Positions 37,356 through 49,558 are shown, numbered from the stretch's first letter. The stretch is DNA of 64,000 nt from Andrena cerasifolii (GCF_050908995.1 NC_135118.1:23213501-23277500); one strand, 5' to 3'. A program made the numbers and translations. The notes: generated by a model from the sequence alone, not told the origin.

Positions 37356-37831
37356 CTTTAAGAGATTTAAATCCTCCACTGGGATCCACTTGGTAGAATA
37401 TCATTCGGGGGTGGATTTAAACAAGCATCGCCTGTTTTAAACAGAATTCCTTTCACTCAAACTTATTTTCATAGCATACCTCTTCAATTCCAACGTGACT
37501 TCCACCTGATAAAGCTCCCTGTGCCAATTAAACACCAGCCCAACAGTGTCCCCTTCGGCGCTGCTCCCGGTAGCCCTTTCAGACCCGCTGCTTCCACGTT
37601 GCTCCGTCGGAAGCAGCCCAATACAGTGTATTCCCCGCGCGTTTTGCAATTTCGCTGCACCAGTCTGGTCACGACTCGGCCAGTGTTCAGTTCAGCTCTA
37701 CAAGTTCCCGTAATCGGTGGAGAAATCGCGTGCAAAGCTCGGCCCGCTTGCTAGGGAAACCGCGTTCCCCAGATAAAATCGTCGCGTTGCAAAACGCGGC
37801 TAGACAAAGTGGCAGCTCGGGAAACAATCGA

Positions 37832-37854
37832 GGGGGGTGGGGGGGGTGGGGGGA
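37832..37854 (+). other. G-tract cluster, potential G-quadruplex
   Basis: Three G runs of 6, 8 and 6 bases are separated by single T, followed by A and GG. This satisfies the usual G-quadruplex pattern, because the long middle run can supply two tracts. The motif is on the plus strand. Confidence 0.8.
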
Positions 37855-38019
37855 GGACTTTAGCCTCTACACGTCGCTCCACTCTCCCGCGGTCGACGGC
37901 TAATGACGCGTTTAAAGTTCTCAAAGTGAATCCACCGATGGCGGAATGCATGCGCGCGTGCGTTAAACGTTGCCCGCGGCCCTCGAAAATAATGGAAACG
38001 CGACGATTAAGTTATTATC

Positions 38020-38037
38020 CGCGCGCGCGCGCGCGCG
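38020..38037. repeat. (CG)9 alternating tract
   Basis: Eighteen bases of uninterrupted CG alternation. Such tracts can adopt left-handed Z-DNA. Its survival in a genome with any CpG methylation would suggest it is kept unmethylated. Confidence 0.9.
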
Positions 38038-38426
38038 TTCTCCGCGAGGACGAAGGACGCGGGACACCGGTGACCGCGAGCGTATGTGCGGACCGCAGGA
38101 AAATGAGTGATCTTTCAGGGTAATTTGAACGTGTCGTAACACCGCCGGTGACGCCAGGCCCCGCGCGTCATGGAGGAAAAAAGAAATCGTTACAAGGATC
38201 GTTATTGGAGATACTTATTCGCGGTGTAGAACGAATAACTCGCTTAATAGTATGATAATTTCGAGATGCTATCGGTGTTATTAGTCGGTTACTCTGTTCG
38301 CGTCAGCAGCCGCGCGCTAAACTTGGATTTTGCGTGCCTCCGGCGGTGCCGCGGCAACGGGCGGTCGCGGGGGACGGTAACTTTCCGAGGAGAACGATAT
38401 CGCAGACTTAGGGGTGCTAGTCGCTT

Positions 38427-38997
38427 TTGTCGGAAACGAAGGATTTCTTTTTCAATTAATTACAAAGAAATAAATTGAAGCTGAGACTTGTTCTTCGACA
38501 TTAATGTTTATTAACACCATAAGCTTTAAGAAAAAACATACTTGTTTCGCCTACTTGGAAATTCCACTTCGGAATACCTTTGGTTCTGTACTGAACCTAT
38601 AGAAGATGAAAAATTATTGAAACGACAGCTACGAAATGGCGATTCTCCGAAAAAGTGCCTTTTTCGTTAGACAAAGATGAGATTTTAGTTTATTTTCATA
38701 AAGAATAAGAGGTTTTATTAACTTCAATTTAGGCACAGGCCGAAACTACACATTTCATTCTCGAATTTGATTGGAGTCGATTGGAACCTCCGTTTTTGAG
38801 TTATCGCTGCAAAACGAAAGAAACTTTTTTAAACAGCCTCTTTAATGATCCATTTGTTGCGTCACATATAATGCATATTTTTGACTAAACAAATATGTTT
38901 TTTTAAAGCTTATGATGTTAATAAACATCGTGTCTAAGAACAAATCGCAGCATTAATTTATTTCTTTGTAATTAAATGAAAAAGAATTCGACAAGGG
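38427..38997. mobile_element. foldback MITE
   Basis: Left arm, 38427 to about 38548, and right arm, about 38885-38997, are inverted copies. Shared blocks include TTAATTACAAAGAAATAAAT and ATAAGCTTTAA, and both tips carry TTGTCG. The interior of about 335 bp has no coding frame. The target duplication is not clear, so the superfamily is open. Confidence 0.75.
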
Positions 38998-40831
38998 AGA
39001 GTTCGTTTACTGCTATTTATCGGTTTTTTGAAATTCTGGGAATGCAGAACTTCGTGGTACGAATAATATTTCCGAGGAGCCAGGAAAGTCTGTCATAAGT
39101 GAGATGAAGGAGAATCATCCCTTTCACGATGAAACTTCTGTAAGTTTGCTGCAGTGACTTGCCAGTGTTCAGAAATCTTGATTGCAGAAATTACGCACGA
39201 TAATGCATCTACTTAGTCTTCACCGTGTACATTACGCGTCACAGAACTTTTCCCTGATAGAAAGTAATTGTTTCCATCGGAGTTCAACGGCCACGGAGTA
39301 GCGAATTAATTGGCCTTTAGCGATCGGGCGTTGAATTACACGTTCTACGATGGAATATAATCGCGTGTAGTGCGTGCATTTTACTCGGGATTTATTGGAA
39401 TTACTACGATTCTCTCACAATTCATGTAATTTAGATCTGGTTAGATGTTATCGGCGACTCCCGCGTAATTTTCTCGAGTTTCCCGGAACCTCGTGTTTCA
39501 ATATGAGGTCAGTATTACGGGCGCAAGGTATGGGACTATAAATTCTGCCACGCGGAAAACACCGGCCGTAGAAATTTAATACGAACACATTAGAGTCCTT
39601 ATCGCGTAATGAAACAAGGTATGTCGAGAGAAAGATTGATATTGCCGTGTCCCGGCCCGCCTGCGAAATTCTAATCGGCCCGTGATTTATAAGCCCTACG
39701 AAAGCGTAATTATTCGACGGATCACGTAACGCGTGGATCGGCTGTTCATTAATAACTCCCCTGTTTCGAACAGTTCGTTAACTTTCTTTCTGCGTTCCTT
39801 TAAAGCAGGAAAATTGATGTGCGATTCATAGGTGATGCTAATAAATCATTTGGAGCCCGATGGCATTGCGTAAAATTAAGGGTACTACACGCGACGTTTC
39901 TAAATCCCCATCAGAAGACAAACTTTCTACTTATAACAGAGAGTTGAAACAGTACATAAATTTTGCCGCGAGTTCGCGATACAAGAGCGCAGAAATGCAG
40001 CGTGCAAATCTTGCGTGCGTCTTCGTTCGCTCGGCGAAGGAGGGTGTGCCCAATTGGAAATTAATATTGCTTTATGGGGTGGCTTTCAGTGGTTAAGTGA
40101 CCCTTAATTTATGTTCCTTGATAAAGGATAAATATGTGGGAAATTGTTGCGGTCCTGATTCTTCCCTTCGCGCGGAGATTATTTATAATATTATTCAGAA
40201 TTCCTTCGATAACAAATTCTATCGAACACCAGCTGTTTCGAAAATAATTCCGCATTAATCGAGGGGTTTTCTAAATTATCCAGGAACCTGTGTTCTTCTT
40301 ATGATCTTGAACAATGTGCTTGCACTTACAATTACTACTAATTCCTGCCGACTAGTTGAATTCGCAACGGTGCATCGCAGAATTCTGCATTGTCTTTAAT
40401 TTTCTCATAATATCCTGTACTGTTGCACGTAATTACCCATTGTCGCGTGCTTCCTTGCGCTGGCATGTACGTACGTTCCGCGGAGGTGCAACAATGAAAC
40501 TTTTCTCCCGTTTGTTCTACTCCCATGATGAAGGAAGGCGTGTCTGGGGAAAGATTAATATCGGCCGAGATACGTTCGTGTCTCTGCGACTAATCGGGCA
40601 CTGATCTACGGTTTCTGCAGGCCACAGCTATGCCAGCCATTCGGCACGCCTGCCTACAGTCGAAATAAAATCAACTGGCCGCCTGACCCTACCGTACGCT
40701 TCTACTACTTCGCTACTTTGCCACTTATCCCTTCGTGCAAACTGGCAAGCTTAAGCTGCTGCTTCAAACGGATTAATAAACGGACGCGTTTAGCGTGATT
40801 ACACGCGTCGTGACATGTGACTAGAAGCGCT
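38998..40831. other. unannotated non-coding stretch
   Basis: Single-copy looking sequence with frequent TAATTA-type motifs, notably 39200-39800. Frames up to 82 codons are not recognised. No repeat ends seen. Confidence 0.5.
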
Positions 40832-41030
40832 AATTATTTATTTATTTTTATTTTATTTCATTTAAATAATTATACGGGGAATACCCATGGTTTACATGAG
40901 ACAAAGCAGAGAAATTAACTAGAGAGACTATACAACAAATAAGCCAAGGATACACGGCTAACAAAGCCAACTAAACTGAACTAAAAGATAAACAATTATG
41001 CTGATTAGAGATTAGCCTCAGTTGTCAAAG
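40832..41030 (-). mobile_element. possible non-LTR retroelement 3' end
   Basis: On the minus strand, TGGGTATTCCCCGTATAATT leads into an A-rich TAAA/AAAT tail (40832-40868). The layout resembles that at 14267-14309 and the TAAA tail at 60541. No reverse-transcriptase frame is visible and the upstream limit is arbitrary. Confidence 0.4.
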
Positions 41031-41704
41031 CATTCCCTACCATTCGTTGCGTAGTGGAATGATTGGCAATGGATTCCACCTTTCGAGCGAAATATTTGCA
41101 AATGATTATAAGCAAAGTATTCTCCTATGTGCAAGAGGCTACCATTGGCTGCTGAACGGGGTATCCTGTAGCTTTTTGCTCTTCACGCCGAGCAGACGGT
41201 AATAAGAAGCCCTTTCCACTCACCATGGAAGCAACGAGGTCGCTGATGGTTTATGGGAGTCGCGTTCCCACTTGTGCAACCGCCTCATAGCGAAGTGTTA
41301 CACGAATGCATACACCGGACCTCTCCTTCTCCCATTTTTTCGCGCCCTTTCTTCTATCTACCTGCATCTACCTTTTTGTCTTGATTCTGCTCTGAACCAT
41401 ACCCCCTGTTCCGAACCACCACGTTTCTTCATCGGCTTCAGCACTTCTCGCGTCTTGCCTGCTTCCGACATTGCGTCTATCTTATTTACGTACACCACTT
41501 AATCCACCTTTCAGTCGTTCTTGGTATCGTTGCTTTATCTCGGCGTCAGCTCTTGGTTCGAGGTTTATGAGCGGAGAGTTCGCAACTCTTCCTTCGTTAA
41601 CCTTAACGCCAATCATGCTGAAAATGAGACCTATGCGCTACTATTCCTACCAGGGCTGTAACAATAATACTAGAATCATTTAAGTATTCGAAATTATTCG
41701 AATA
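41031..41704. other. unannotated non-coding stretch
   Basis: Mixed sequence with two short plus-strand frames (76 and 70 codons) that match nothing known. It ends at the outermost layer of the nested elements. Confidence 0.5.
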
Positions 41705-41874
41705 GGGTAGATTCCCCATTTACTGGCAGTGTCTCTATTACTGCCACTTCATTTATTTCACTTAAAAAAAAACCCGTAAAGTAAAAAGATTATACTATAA
41801 TAATAAGAAGAACAGTCCCAATTTTCTGATAAATTCTTTTTTACACTATTCTGTATACGTTGCGTGTTTATTAA

Positions 41875-42690
41875 CACTATTCCTACCACGACCGGTGAAA
41901 TGACTGTTTTTGAAATTTCGATTAGAATTTCCTATATACAACGTAATTGAATCGCCTTTAAACTTCACGATTTGTTCTCAAATATACGTATGTACATGAT
42001 ATACTTCTGAATAAAAGGAACTATATTTTTACACTGTCAAATTGGCTCTTATCTTCATTCTATATTAAAAAATATAAGTTGTACTAAAGACCGGTCATTT
42101 GATCGGTCGCGGTAGGAATAGGTATACAGTGGCTCGCATTAAAATTCGGACACTCTTTAAAATCGCACAACTTTTTTAGAATTGGTCCAAACAACTTGAG
42201 TTTTTTTGAGAAGCTAGAAGGATTAGTTTGCTAACTGGCGCGTTTCGTCGTTTTGAAAAAAAATGTATTTGGTTGGAATAGCGAAAAGAATAGTAAAGGT
42301 CGATTTTAATCGCGAAAATTCCCGAAATCAGCGATTTTCGACCTTATTCTGCGATCTTTAAACGTTTGTAGCTCGGAGCAACGTTAACCGATTTTGATGA
42401 AATTTTAGGCACGCATACAACTTACTGCAATCTACAAATGTTTTTTTTTTAATTTTCATTACAAGCTCACAAAAAAAGTTTAAAAATCGACCTTTACTAT
42501 TCTTTTCGCTATTCCAACCAAATACATTTTTTTTCAAAACGACGAAACGTGACAGTTAGCAAACTAATCCTTCTAGTTTCTCAAAAAAAAATCAACTTGT
42601 TTGGACCAATTCTAAAAAAGTTATGCGATTTTAAAAAGTGTCCGAATATTAATGCGAGCCACTGTACGTGAAGTGTCAGTAGGAATAGTG
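41875..42690. mobile_element. middle layer: TTAA-inserting (piggyBac-like) MITE
   Basis: TTAA occurs directly outside both ends (41871-41874 and 42691-42694). The tips CACTATTCCTAC (41875-41886) and GTAGGAATAGTG (42679-42690) are exact inverses. An inner inverted pair carries CCTACCACGACCGG (41883-41896) and a diverged inverse near 42097-42115. The element is interrupted by the TA-flanked insertion at 42127-42664; without it the MITE would be about 276 bp. Confidence 0.8.
42127..42664. mobile_element. inner layer: Tc1/mariner-type foldback MITE, CAGTGGCTCGC family, copy 1
   Basis: The element is 538 bp, flanked by TA at 42125-42126 and 42665-42666. It begins CAGTGGCTCGCATTAA and ends with the inverse. 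Nearly the whole length is palindromic, with arms containing ATTGGTCCAAACAACTTGAG and AAAGGTCGATTTT or their inverses. TA sites and CAGTG tips fit Tc1/mariner. A second copy is at 55340-55870. No transposase frame; the mirrored frames are by-products of the palindrome. Confidence 0.93.
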
Positions 42691-42751
42691 TTAAGTAAAA
42701 TAAATGAAGTGACAGTAACAGGGACGCTGGCAGTAATTGAGACATTTACCC

Positions 42752-44334
42752 TGCATACCCCACTTTTGACTAAGATTCTATTGCTATTGCCAACTTCACG
42801 TGTCAGTCTGACCAATCTGCATAACATCATTACCAACCTCCATGTTCCTCCAATGCTCCCAATACCGCAATCAATCGAAATTAAACTTCCAAGTACACCA
42901 CTCCTTTTTCTCCCCCGTAGCCTGCTGTACCACTTCATTCTCACGTTGCGCTCCAGCGCACCGCCTCAGACCCAGTTGCTCACGTCCCACCCCATTACGC
43001 GCTTAATCCCTTCAAACAAGTCTCGACTTACCACTGCTCCGAAAGCGTCGGAAACCTGTTAGGCCGTTCCCTTGCCCCCGTGTCCTCGAAACCGCGTCGC
43101 CGTCGTCGGCCGCGGCGATTTTAAAATTGCTCGCGACGCGTCGCGTCGGCGAAACGTCTCGCGGGCCGTTGCGAAACCGCAACATTTTCGCGAAGCTCGG
43201 CTATCCGCCGCTTCGTTCCCCTTATCCGCCGCGATCGTTGTAGGTACCTACGCGCAGGAAATACCTCTCCGCGAGAGATAACGGCCGGCTCCAGCGCTGG
43301 CTGCGCTGTTCTAAACCTGTTCCACTACGCCTATTTAAAGGCCGGCTCGCGGATACGCGCGCGATCGCGTGAACGTAATATCTCTTCGCCACGGAATGAC
43401 TGACGGCCGGCGATAACGGGGCCCCACGTATCACACGAATTTGCTCCCCGCTGATACATCGGCGAGATACGGGATAATTCGTCCCGGATTGAATAATCCG
43501 CCAATTCTCTCCTTCCCGGCCACCCCACCTCTTCGTCTCTCCCTCCATCTCCTTCTCCTCCTCCCCCCACCCGCCTCCGGCCCCCGCACATTTTATCTTT
43601 GCACGTTCGAGCGGTACACCGAGCCGATCGCATGGAATTAATTAGGTAACCACCTGTTTTCGATAGTGTCGATGCATAAATCGTCCGTGGAAAGTCCGTT
43701 CGTTCACGCGAGGGACGACGGGTATGCGAGATCCGCGAGGCCCGATAACCGCCGACTCGCGCCGGCGCAGGGGTGTTTCTTCGGGTTCACTGTAAATTAC
43801 CTAACGGGGATCGGTGCTTTCGGTGGAATTATTCGGAGCAAGTATGTGGACCATAGCTCTGTGAAAGGGCAAGGTTAAGTTTGATGGTAGCTTGAGCTGA
43901 ATGAGCATGCCAGGATTGGTTTAGAATTCAGATGTTTAGGAAGCTTCTGTTAATTGAAATTGAATTATGGTTGTTACTGTGTTATGATGCTGGTAAAATA
44001 AACTATAATGATGCCTAACTACTCTTAGCTACACCGAATACTCCGAAACGCAACATTATTAATTTTAGGATTATTTATTAGATGGCTGTTCTTAAAGATG
44101 TATACCGATTTTATAATTTAGGTGCCTAAGGCAAGTTGTATGCGAATAATTGCGGCCCTCTATTCCTCGTCAACTCTTAAGCGTTCAATATTTCAACACC
44201 ATTGGTAGTTCGCGTTGGAAGAACGTTTTATGATTATCGTCTCAGCAACAGAAGCATGGGTAACCTGATATTTCTTCTTTAACATGCGTGGTGTCACATG
44301 CTTTTAATGCACAAACATGAATATATATTATATA
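42752..44334. other. unannotated non-coding stretch, CpG-rich middle
   Basis: CpG-rich from about 42960 to 43870, with a pyrimidine tract near 43500-43590, then AT-rich. Frames up to 136 codons (plus, 42652-43062) start inside the nested elements and are not credible. No gene recognised. Confidence 0.45.
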
Positions 44335-44869
44335 CAGACTGCGGATGTTTATCCACGTAACGTATGTAAAAAGCATATGCAAATATGCACGTGAACTATG
44401 GCACGTGCATTTTTATCGAATTTTTTAAGGGTAGACCGATAGTTGCCAATTTCTTTATTGTGGCTGGAATAATTTGTACATGTGCAAATTTTGAGCAACT
44501 AGTGTCTGCTGGAAAACATTCTGAGCAGTTACAATTACAGCGACATTATTTCCATTGAAATATTTACAGAAATAAAATAAAGAGTGAAAATTAATAAATT
44601 TTACTATTTTCGGGTGTTAAGAGAATAAATGGCCAAACCTCTTTAATTTTATCGAATTTGTTTGGAGATTGCAATGAACGAGTAATTAGTATCTACTAAT
44701 GATGACACGTTACGGCTCCATAATTCATCTATGATCGGAACCAAATACAGTGAGGTACATATAAAAGACATATGTAACATACGTTCATATGCCTTTTAAT
44801 GAAGCAAATACAATATGCAAAATAACTTTTGCATATCAATATATGCATTTGCATAAACATCCGCAGTCT
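44335..44869. mobile_element. mariner-like MITE with CAGACTGCGG ends
   Basis: The left end CAGACTGCGGATGTTTAT (44335-44352) follows TA. The right end is the inverse, ATAAACATCCGCAGTCT (44853-44869). Subterminal ATGCAAATA-type motifs recur on both sides. The right TA site is decayed. The interior is AT-rich and has no transposase. TA insertion with CAG tips suggests Tc1/mariner. Confidence 0.8.
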
Positions 44870-46736
44870 AATATTACATATATATATATATATTACATTT
44901 ATCAACCTGTTTTCCAATTTTTATTGAATAGTGCACATGAATGCAAGTCTTGAAACCCGAGTACAACATACTTGCGAGTAACTAATTAAGTATATTTATT
45001 GAGTTGCTCCGACAAATTGTGCGAAACGCGAAGTTGGAAATTCACGCAACAAAATACCGTTACTATGTTATCTACAAAACATCAATTATGGTGTCCCTCG
45101 GAAAATGTTGCTGCGTGGCCTACCAACCGTGACCAAAGTTTAATTAGCATCGCGGAAGCATGTCTGACGTGACTAAATAAAATTCTTGTAGTCCCAGATG
45201 AGGGATAGCACAGGTTTAGATGGTGCAGTGATCGTACATATCCAAATAGTTACGTGCTATTTATTCCGGGAAACTGTTTGCTTCTGTCTCACCGATCCTG
45301 ACTCCTTGTCAGGCACTAAAAAGGTTTTCAGTTAATGTTTAAACGAAAGAAACGTAAGAAAACTAAAAAAAATAATTCACTTGATACTTAAACGAAAACT
45401 TGGTATAATGCATAATTTATTAATATCGTCGGATCCTTTAATTTCGATTTTGAGTTCCCAATGGCCAACTCCGTCTGTTCCACTTGAAAAAGACGCAAAA
45501 TATCTTTTGTCTAATTATAAAGAAGATGTAGAATATATGGAAGAAGACTAACTAAATGAAAAAAACTGGTTAATAAACTCGTTGTTTCGGAACCAAGAGT
45601 TCGGAATTTTTTTTTTAATCCCTAAAGAAAATTTTGGAAAACTACTGTTTGACATTTTAGCAAATTTAATCCCCGACAAAACGAGCAGAAAAAGATAAAA
45701 ATCGGTTGAGCCTACCTCAAGGTAACGCAAAGATAGTTCCGGGTTGATATAGAAATAGTTAGGAGATAGAGAGGTATATACATATACTTCTCTAAATCTT
45801 TTTAAACACTTCAATCTTAACATCAAATTACTATTGCATTCACTAAACAGTTCTCCTTGACCTGCTTCGCCTGAAATCCCAGCAACCCAATCGTTCCTCT
45901 CCTTTTCTCCCCACAATTCGTAAAACTACCCCACATGTTCCGCACCGCGCCTCCTGCATCGCTGGCCGCTGCATTTTACGCGGCACGTCTTCACGCGTGT
46001 GCCGCGCCAAAAGTTAGCCGTATAAATATTAATGAGTGATTGATCGATGCTGTTAGTCACGCAAAGTCGCGCGAATGGCGAGTTTACTTTGTATAGAATG
46101 TATCGAACTCGCAATTACCCTATCACACCCGCGTCAGCTGTCCAACGAAGTCTTATCCTTTCTTCGAGGGTGCACGTTGCCGCGCAATTACGTTCGTTTT
46201 TTCTGCGCCGCGAATAAATCAATCAGGGGACCGCGGCCAATTACCCTCGAAGGATGTGGCGCCGTTTCCTTCGGTTTTCGGGGGACGTTGCAGCCCGCTG
46301 ACATTGAGAAACCGTCCCGGCGACGCGACGCTGCATTGTGCCGCTACGCTCCGAAAGCAATTACGTCTTATCGTGCGACGGATCAACGTTTCGACGGGGC
46401 TGACACGGACAACGCCGCGTTTTGTCGGTATTTGTCGGCCCGTGTAATCGCGCACGCCTACAAATTAAAGTCGGGCAACGCTGAACACGGCCGATCGAAG
46501 CGCGGATATCTGCTCGCAGCGCGGGTTGCAACGACAATGTTAACCCTAGCCGAACGAAACCAGCGGATAGGTTAGTGGCAGCTGGAGCAGAAGGGCATGG
46601 GGACACATGTCTGGCAACGGTCGACACGGTGGCCATTTTTTTATAAATTTTTACGAGATACAGTGGGCCGGTAAAAGTTTGTACCTGAATGTGGCTGCTG
46701 CTTTTGGACTTACAAGAGACCAATTGACTCTGAGAG
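44870..46736. other. unannotated non-coding stretch
   Basis: A short TA repeat lies at about 44880-44893, followed by AT-rich sequence to 45920 with an unrecognised 122-codon minus frame (45548-45916), then a CpG-rich block to 46600. The 166-codon plus frame at 46075-46575 in that block shows no domain and is overlapped by opposite-strand frames. A CAGTGGGCCGG string at 46661 resembles a lone mariner tip with no partner. Confidence 0.45.
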
Positions 46737-47398
46737 CGAAAACGGACTAACCCACTTAAAAAATAATAATTTATCCTATTTTATATGATTAGTACAGCCT
46801 ATTGGAATACTTTATGGATGTACGTCCGAAAGGGACCGGTGGACGATCGAGATGAAAGTTGGTGGGTATTACGAGGGGTGTGGAAAACCCCAAATATAAA
46901 ATTTTAACTTCGGCAATTAATTCGTTCAACAGATACAGGGGTAATTGCGCATAAATGGGTACACCTTATCGATTCTTTTTAATCACTTTACCACGGCCCC
47001 TCCTCTTAACGATATTTCTGTTGATTTATACCGACACAATGCATTCCACTTTCCAAATTGTCCCGGGTATTAGTATTGGTTGGGGCTATGCTGAGTTTGG
47101 CGATGCTAAAAATGAGACTGAGGCTACAAAATTTCAAAATTAAAAAATTGTGGGACCGGAGGGTTCCCGGGTAGGGGGGCCTGCACCAACGTCCAAAAAA
47201 ATGAACAATACTTTTTTTATTAATATTTCGGAAACTAATAAATACCCGAAGCTACAATTTTAGATTTAGATTCCACACCTCCTCTCCATCCCTCCCCCTA
47301 AACCTCATCTCGATCGGCCATCGGTCCCTTTCAGAGTAATATCCTACATTATTGCTACTAACTCAATTTCGCAAAAAAATGTGGGTTAGTTCGTTTTT
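46737..47398. mobile_element. foldback MITE
   Basis: Tips GGACTAACCCAC (46743-46754) and GTGGGTTAGTTC (47381-47392) are near inverses. Inner arms continue, with AAAGGGACCGGTGGACGATC near 46829 and its inverse near 47310-47335, plus a GGTGTGGAA block. Total about 660 bp, arms roughly 75-80% identical by eye. No clear target duplication; no transposase frame. Confidence 0.7.
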
Positions 47399-47655
47399 TA
47401 ATACAGTTGAGTAATTACAGTTTGCAATAAAGTTGATGTTATCTAAGCTGCAAATTAGTTGCAGGCTATGCAGATCTAAAGCTGTGAAGTGGAGTAGACC
47501 GAGTTCTGCTGTTACTAATAACAGGCTGAAGTCTAAGTAGTTCTATACCAATTTGCGTTTTTGAATGGAAGTGTGGTGATGAGTAAGTTATTTCGCATGG
47601 ACTTGCTAGAGGACTCTCATCAAGCGTATTAGCAGAAAGTTATCCAACACAGATA

Positions 47656-47854
47656 CAGTAGCGGAAACATTTTATTGCATCACTCTGAAAATATAGCAGA
47701 GTACAATTTTCGTAGCGATATAATTGATAAAATTATTTTCGCCACGATAGTGAGCCACGCATTTTTGCAATAAAATTTTCCTAGTACTACTAATAATAAA
47801 GGTATCAGCGATGACGTGTTTATTCGAGTGATGCAATAGATATTTCCAGCTCCG
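47656..47854 (-). mobile_element. Tc1/mariner-type MITE, CAGTAGCGG family, copy 2
   Basis: A 199-bp element flanked by TA (47654-47655 and 47855-47856). It starts CAGTAGCGGAAACATTTTAT followed by TGCATCACTC, and the right end is the inverse with few changes. It aligns in opposite orientation with the copy at 18666-18874, including ATTTTATCAATTATA. No coding capacity. Confidence 0.85.
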
Positions 47855-47856
47855 TA

Positions 47857-49556
47857 TCCCGTGATACATTTGTCCCCAATTCAACAAGTCAAAACAGAAT
47901 CACAAAGAGTCACAGTTTCCTGACAGTCATCGAGCAGGTGCATAATTCTACGCGCGTATCGAGGACAGAGCGGGTCCAGCGAGCATCTCGAAACGTTCGG
48001 TGAAGATGAAAAAGATCGACGTGGCGGCTGATCGAAGCAGCGGGAGGAGAACGTGGCGAGGGAAGTGGTGGGCGGCGAAGGGCAAGGCCCGGCGACTTTA
48101 TCGCTTATTAATCGTGCGACTGTGCACGATTATCTCGAGTGAGAATGGCCATTTCCACACAGAGGGTAGCAATTATGCCCGGTTCGCAGGGTATCATTAC
48201 ACGAGCAGGATATCTCGAGGGCGACCGTGGCCCGCGTAATCGCGGCGTTGTTAAAGCCGAGCCCACAAGTCGCGGGTCCGATCGCGAACACCGCGCCCCC
48301 TCCCCGTCCTGGTTTGATTTATGAAGTATTAATTGGCAGGAATATAACTCCGGCGAATTGCGCCGCGTAATGCCTCATGAGCATAATTGAAAATCGGGAA
48401 GAGCGTACCGAGAATGTAACGGAGTTTAGAGCGGAGCGTGCGAGTTGGAGTTGACCGACTAAATCGGTCGTGACTACAGATTTCAAGCACTGATTTTTCT
48501 GTGTTACGTAGGTGCTCTGCGTTTGGGAAAATACGAAGAGTTCGAAACGTTTTTATCGTCATGAATCTTGCGAGCGGAGATCCTTGGGATATTCTACTTA
48601 CATCATTTTCCGATCGAAAGCAATCACGTGTCTTTGCTATCGTCGCATTTTAATCTTATTACGATTTTCATCTTACTATCAAATCGAAGGTGTAGAATAA
48701 CGACATTCTTCCTGCGGATTAATGTGTATCATTTTAGGTGTCTTCTCGTTTCCGAAGTGATCGCTCGGGCCAGTGCGTGTAATTACACATTTTCGTGATC
48801 GTCCACCGATGTTTCGCCAGCGGCGAGGGCTGTATCGTTGCAGATAAATAATAAGCTCCCCTCTCGATGCGAACTCCTGCCGCAGATGAAATCTGCAAGA
48901 TGGTCGGAACAGTTTTCTGCCGGCTGGACGCCTCTAGATGCTATCTAACGCAGCCTCGGATGGCTTCGCGCTACGCGTGGCAGACTGTAATTAAAAAGTG
49001 CCCCGATAGAATCGTACTTGGAACTCGGAGCCCACTCTTTAGTCGAGCCGCGCACGAAATGACACGTTGCTGTTGGTTTCAATAATTCTTGCCTCTTCTG
49101 GAAGGTGCTTTGGAATTCTGTATATACGGGGCAGAAATAGTGTGAAATTTTTAGGGAACAACTGCGGTGTAATAGATTTGCAACTTTAAGCTTGATATAG
49201 ATTGTGATTCGTGCTTTTATAGATATTGCGATGCTTGGTACTCAGAAACAGCAGGAGTTGTGATAGATTATACCTAGGCACTTAGCACTGCTAATTTTTC
49301 AACTTTATTATCAATATTATTTTTTTTTTGATGGAAGAATGTGTAATTTCTTGTTTCAAATAGGAGAAAGTTACCGATATATTCAATTACTATTCGATAT
49401 ATTAATTGCTCGCATATATTAGCAGTAATTTCATGAAATTGACTTCTGTCGACCGTTGTCATCACAGTTTGAAGGATTCCTCAAGTCGTGGTTCAGAGTA
49501 ATTCGCGCAATCAGGACGAACGATATTTTTTTCCCTGGTTGAGGACAGGGGGAAAA
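47857..49556. other. unannotated non-coding stretch
   Basis: A GC-rich single-copy part lies at about 47950-48420, then mixed and AT-rich sequence. Frames below 80 codons; no gene or element recognised. Confidence 0.5.
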
Positions 49557-49558
49557 AG

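Larger units (their letters stand above)
37356..38426. other. CpG-rich stretch with unusual-DNA motifs
   Basis: CpG-rich from about 37540. It contains a G-tract cluster (37832-37854) and an alternating CG run (38020-38037). Frames of about 70-104 codons are unrecognised. A promoter or enhancer role is possible from composition alone. Confidence 0.45.
41705..42751. mobile_element. outer layer of a three-deep nested insertion
   Basis: GGGTAGATTCCCCATTTACT and onward (41705-41765) pairs with an inverted copy at about 42693-42751. Shared blocks include TTACTGCCA and CACTTCATTTATTT. These ends flank two further elements, one inside the other. Most of the outer element now consists of its two ends. 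No target duplication could be fixed, so the family is unassigned. Confidence 0.75.

Noticed and set aside
46075..46575. 166-codon plus-strand open frame
   Set aside because: No domain, and several opposite-strand frames cover the same CpG-rich block.
46661..46690. Lone mariner-like tip CAGTGGGCCGG after TA
   Set aside because: No inverted partner end found downstream, so an element could not be delimited.
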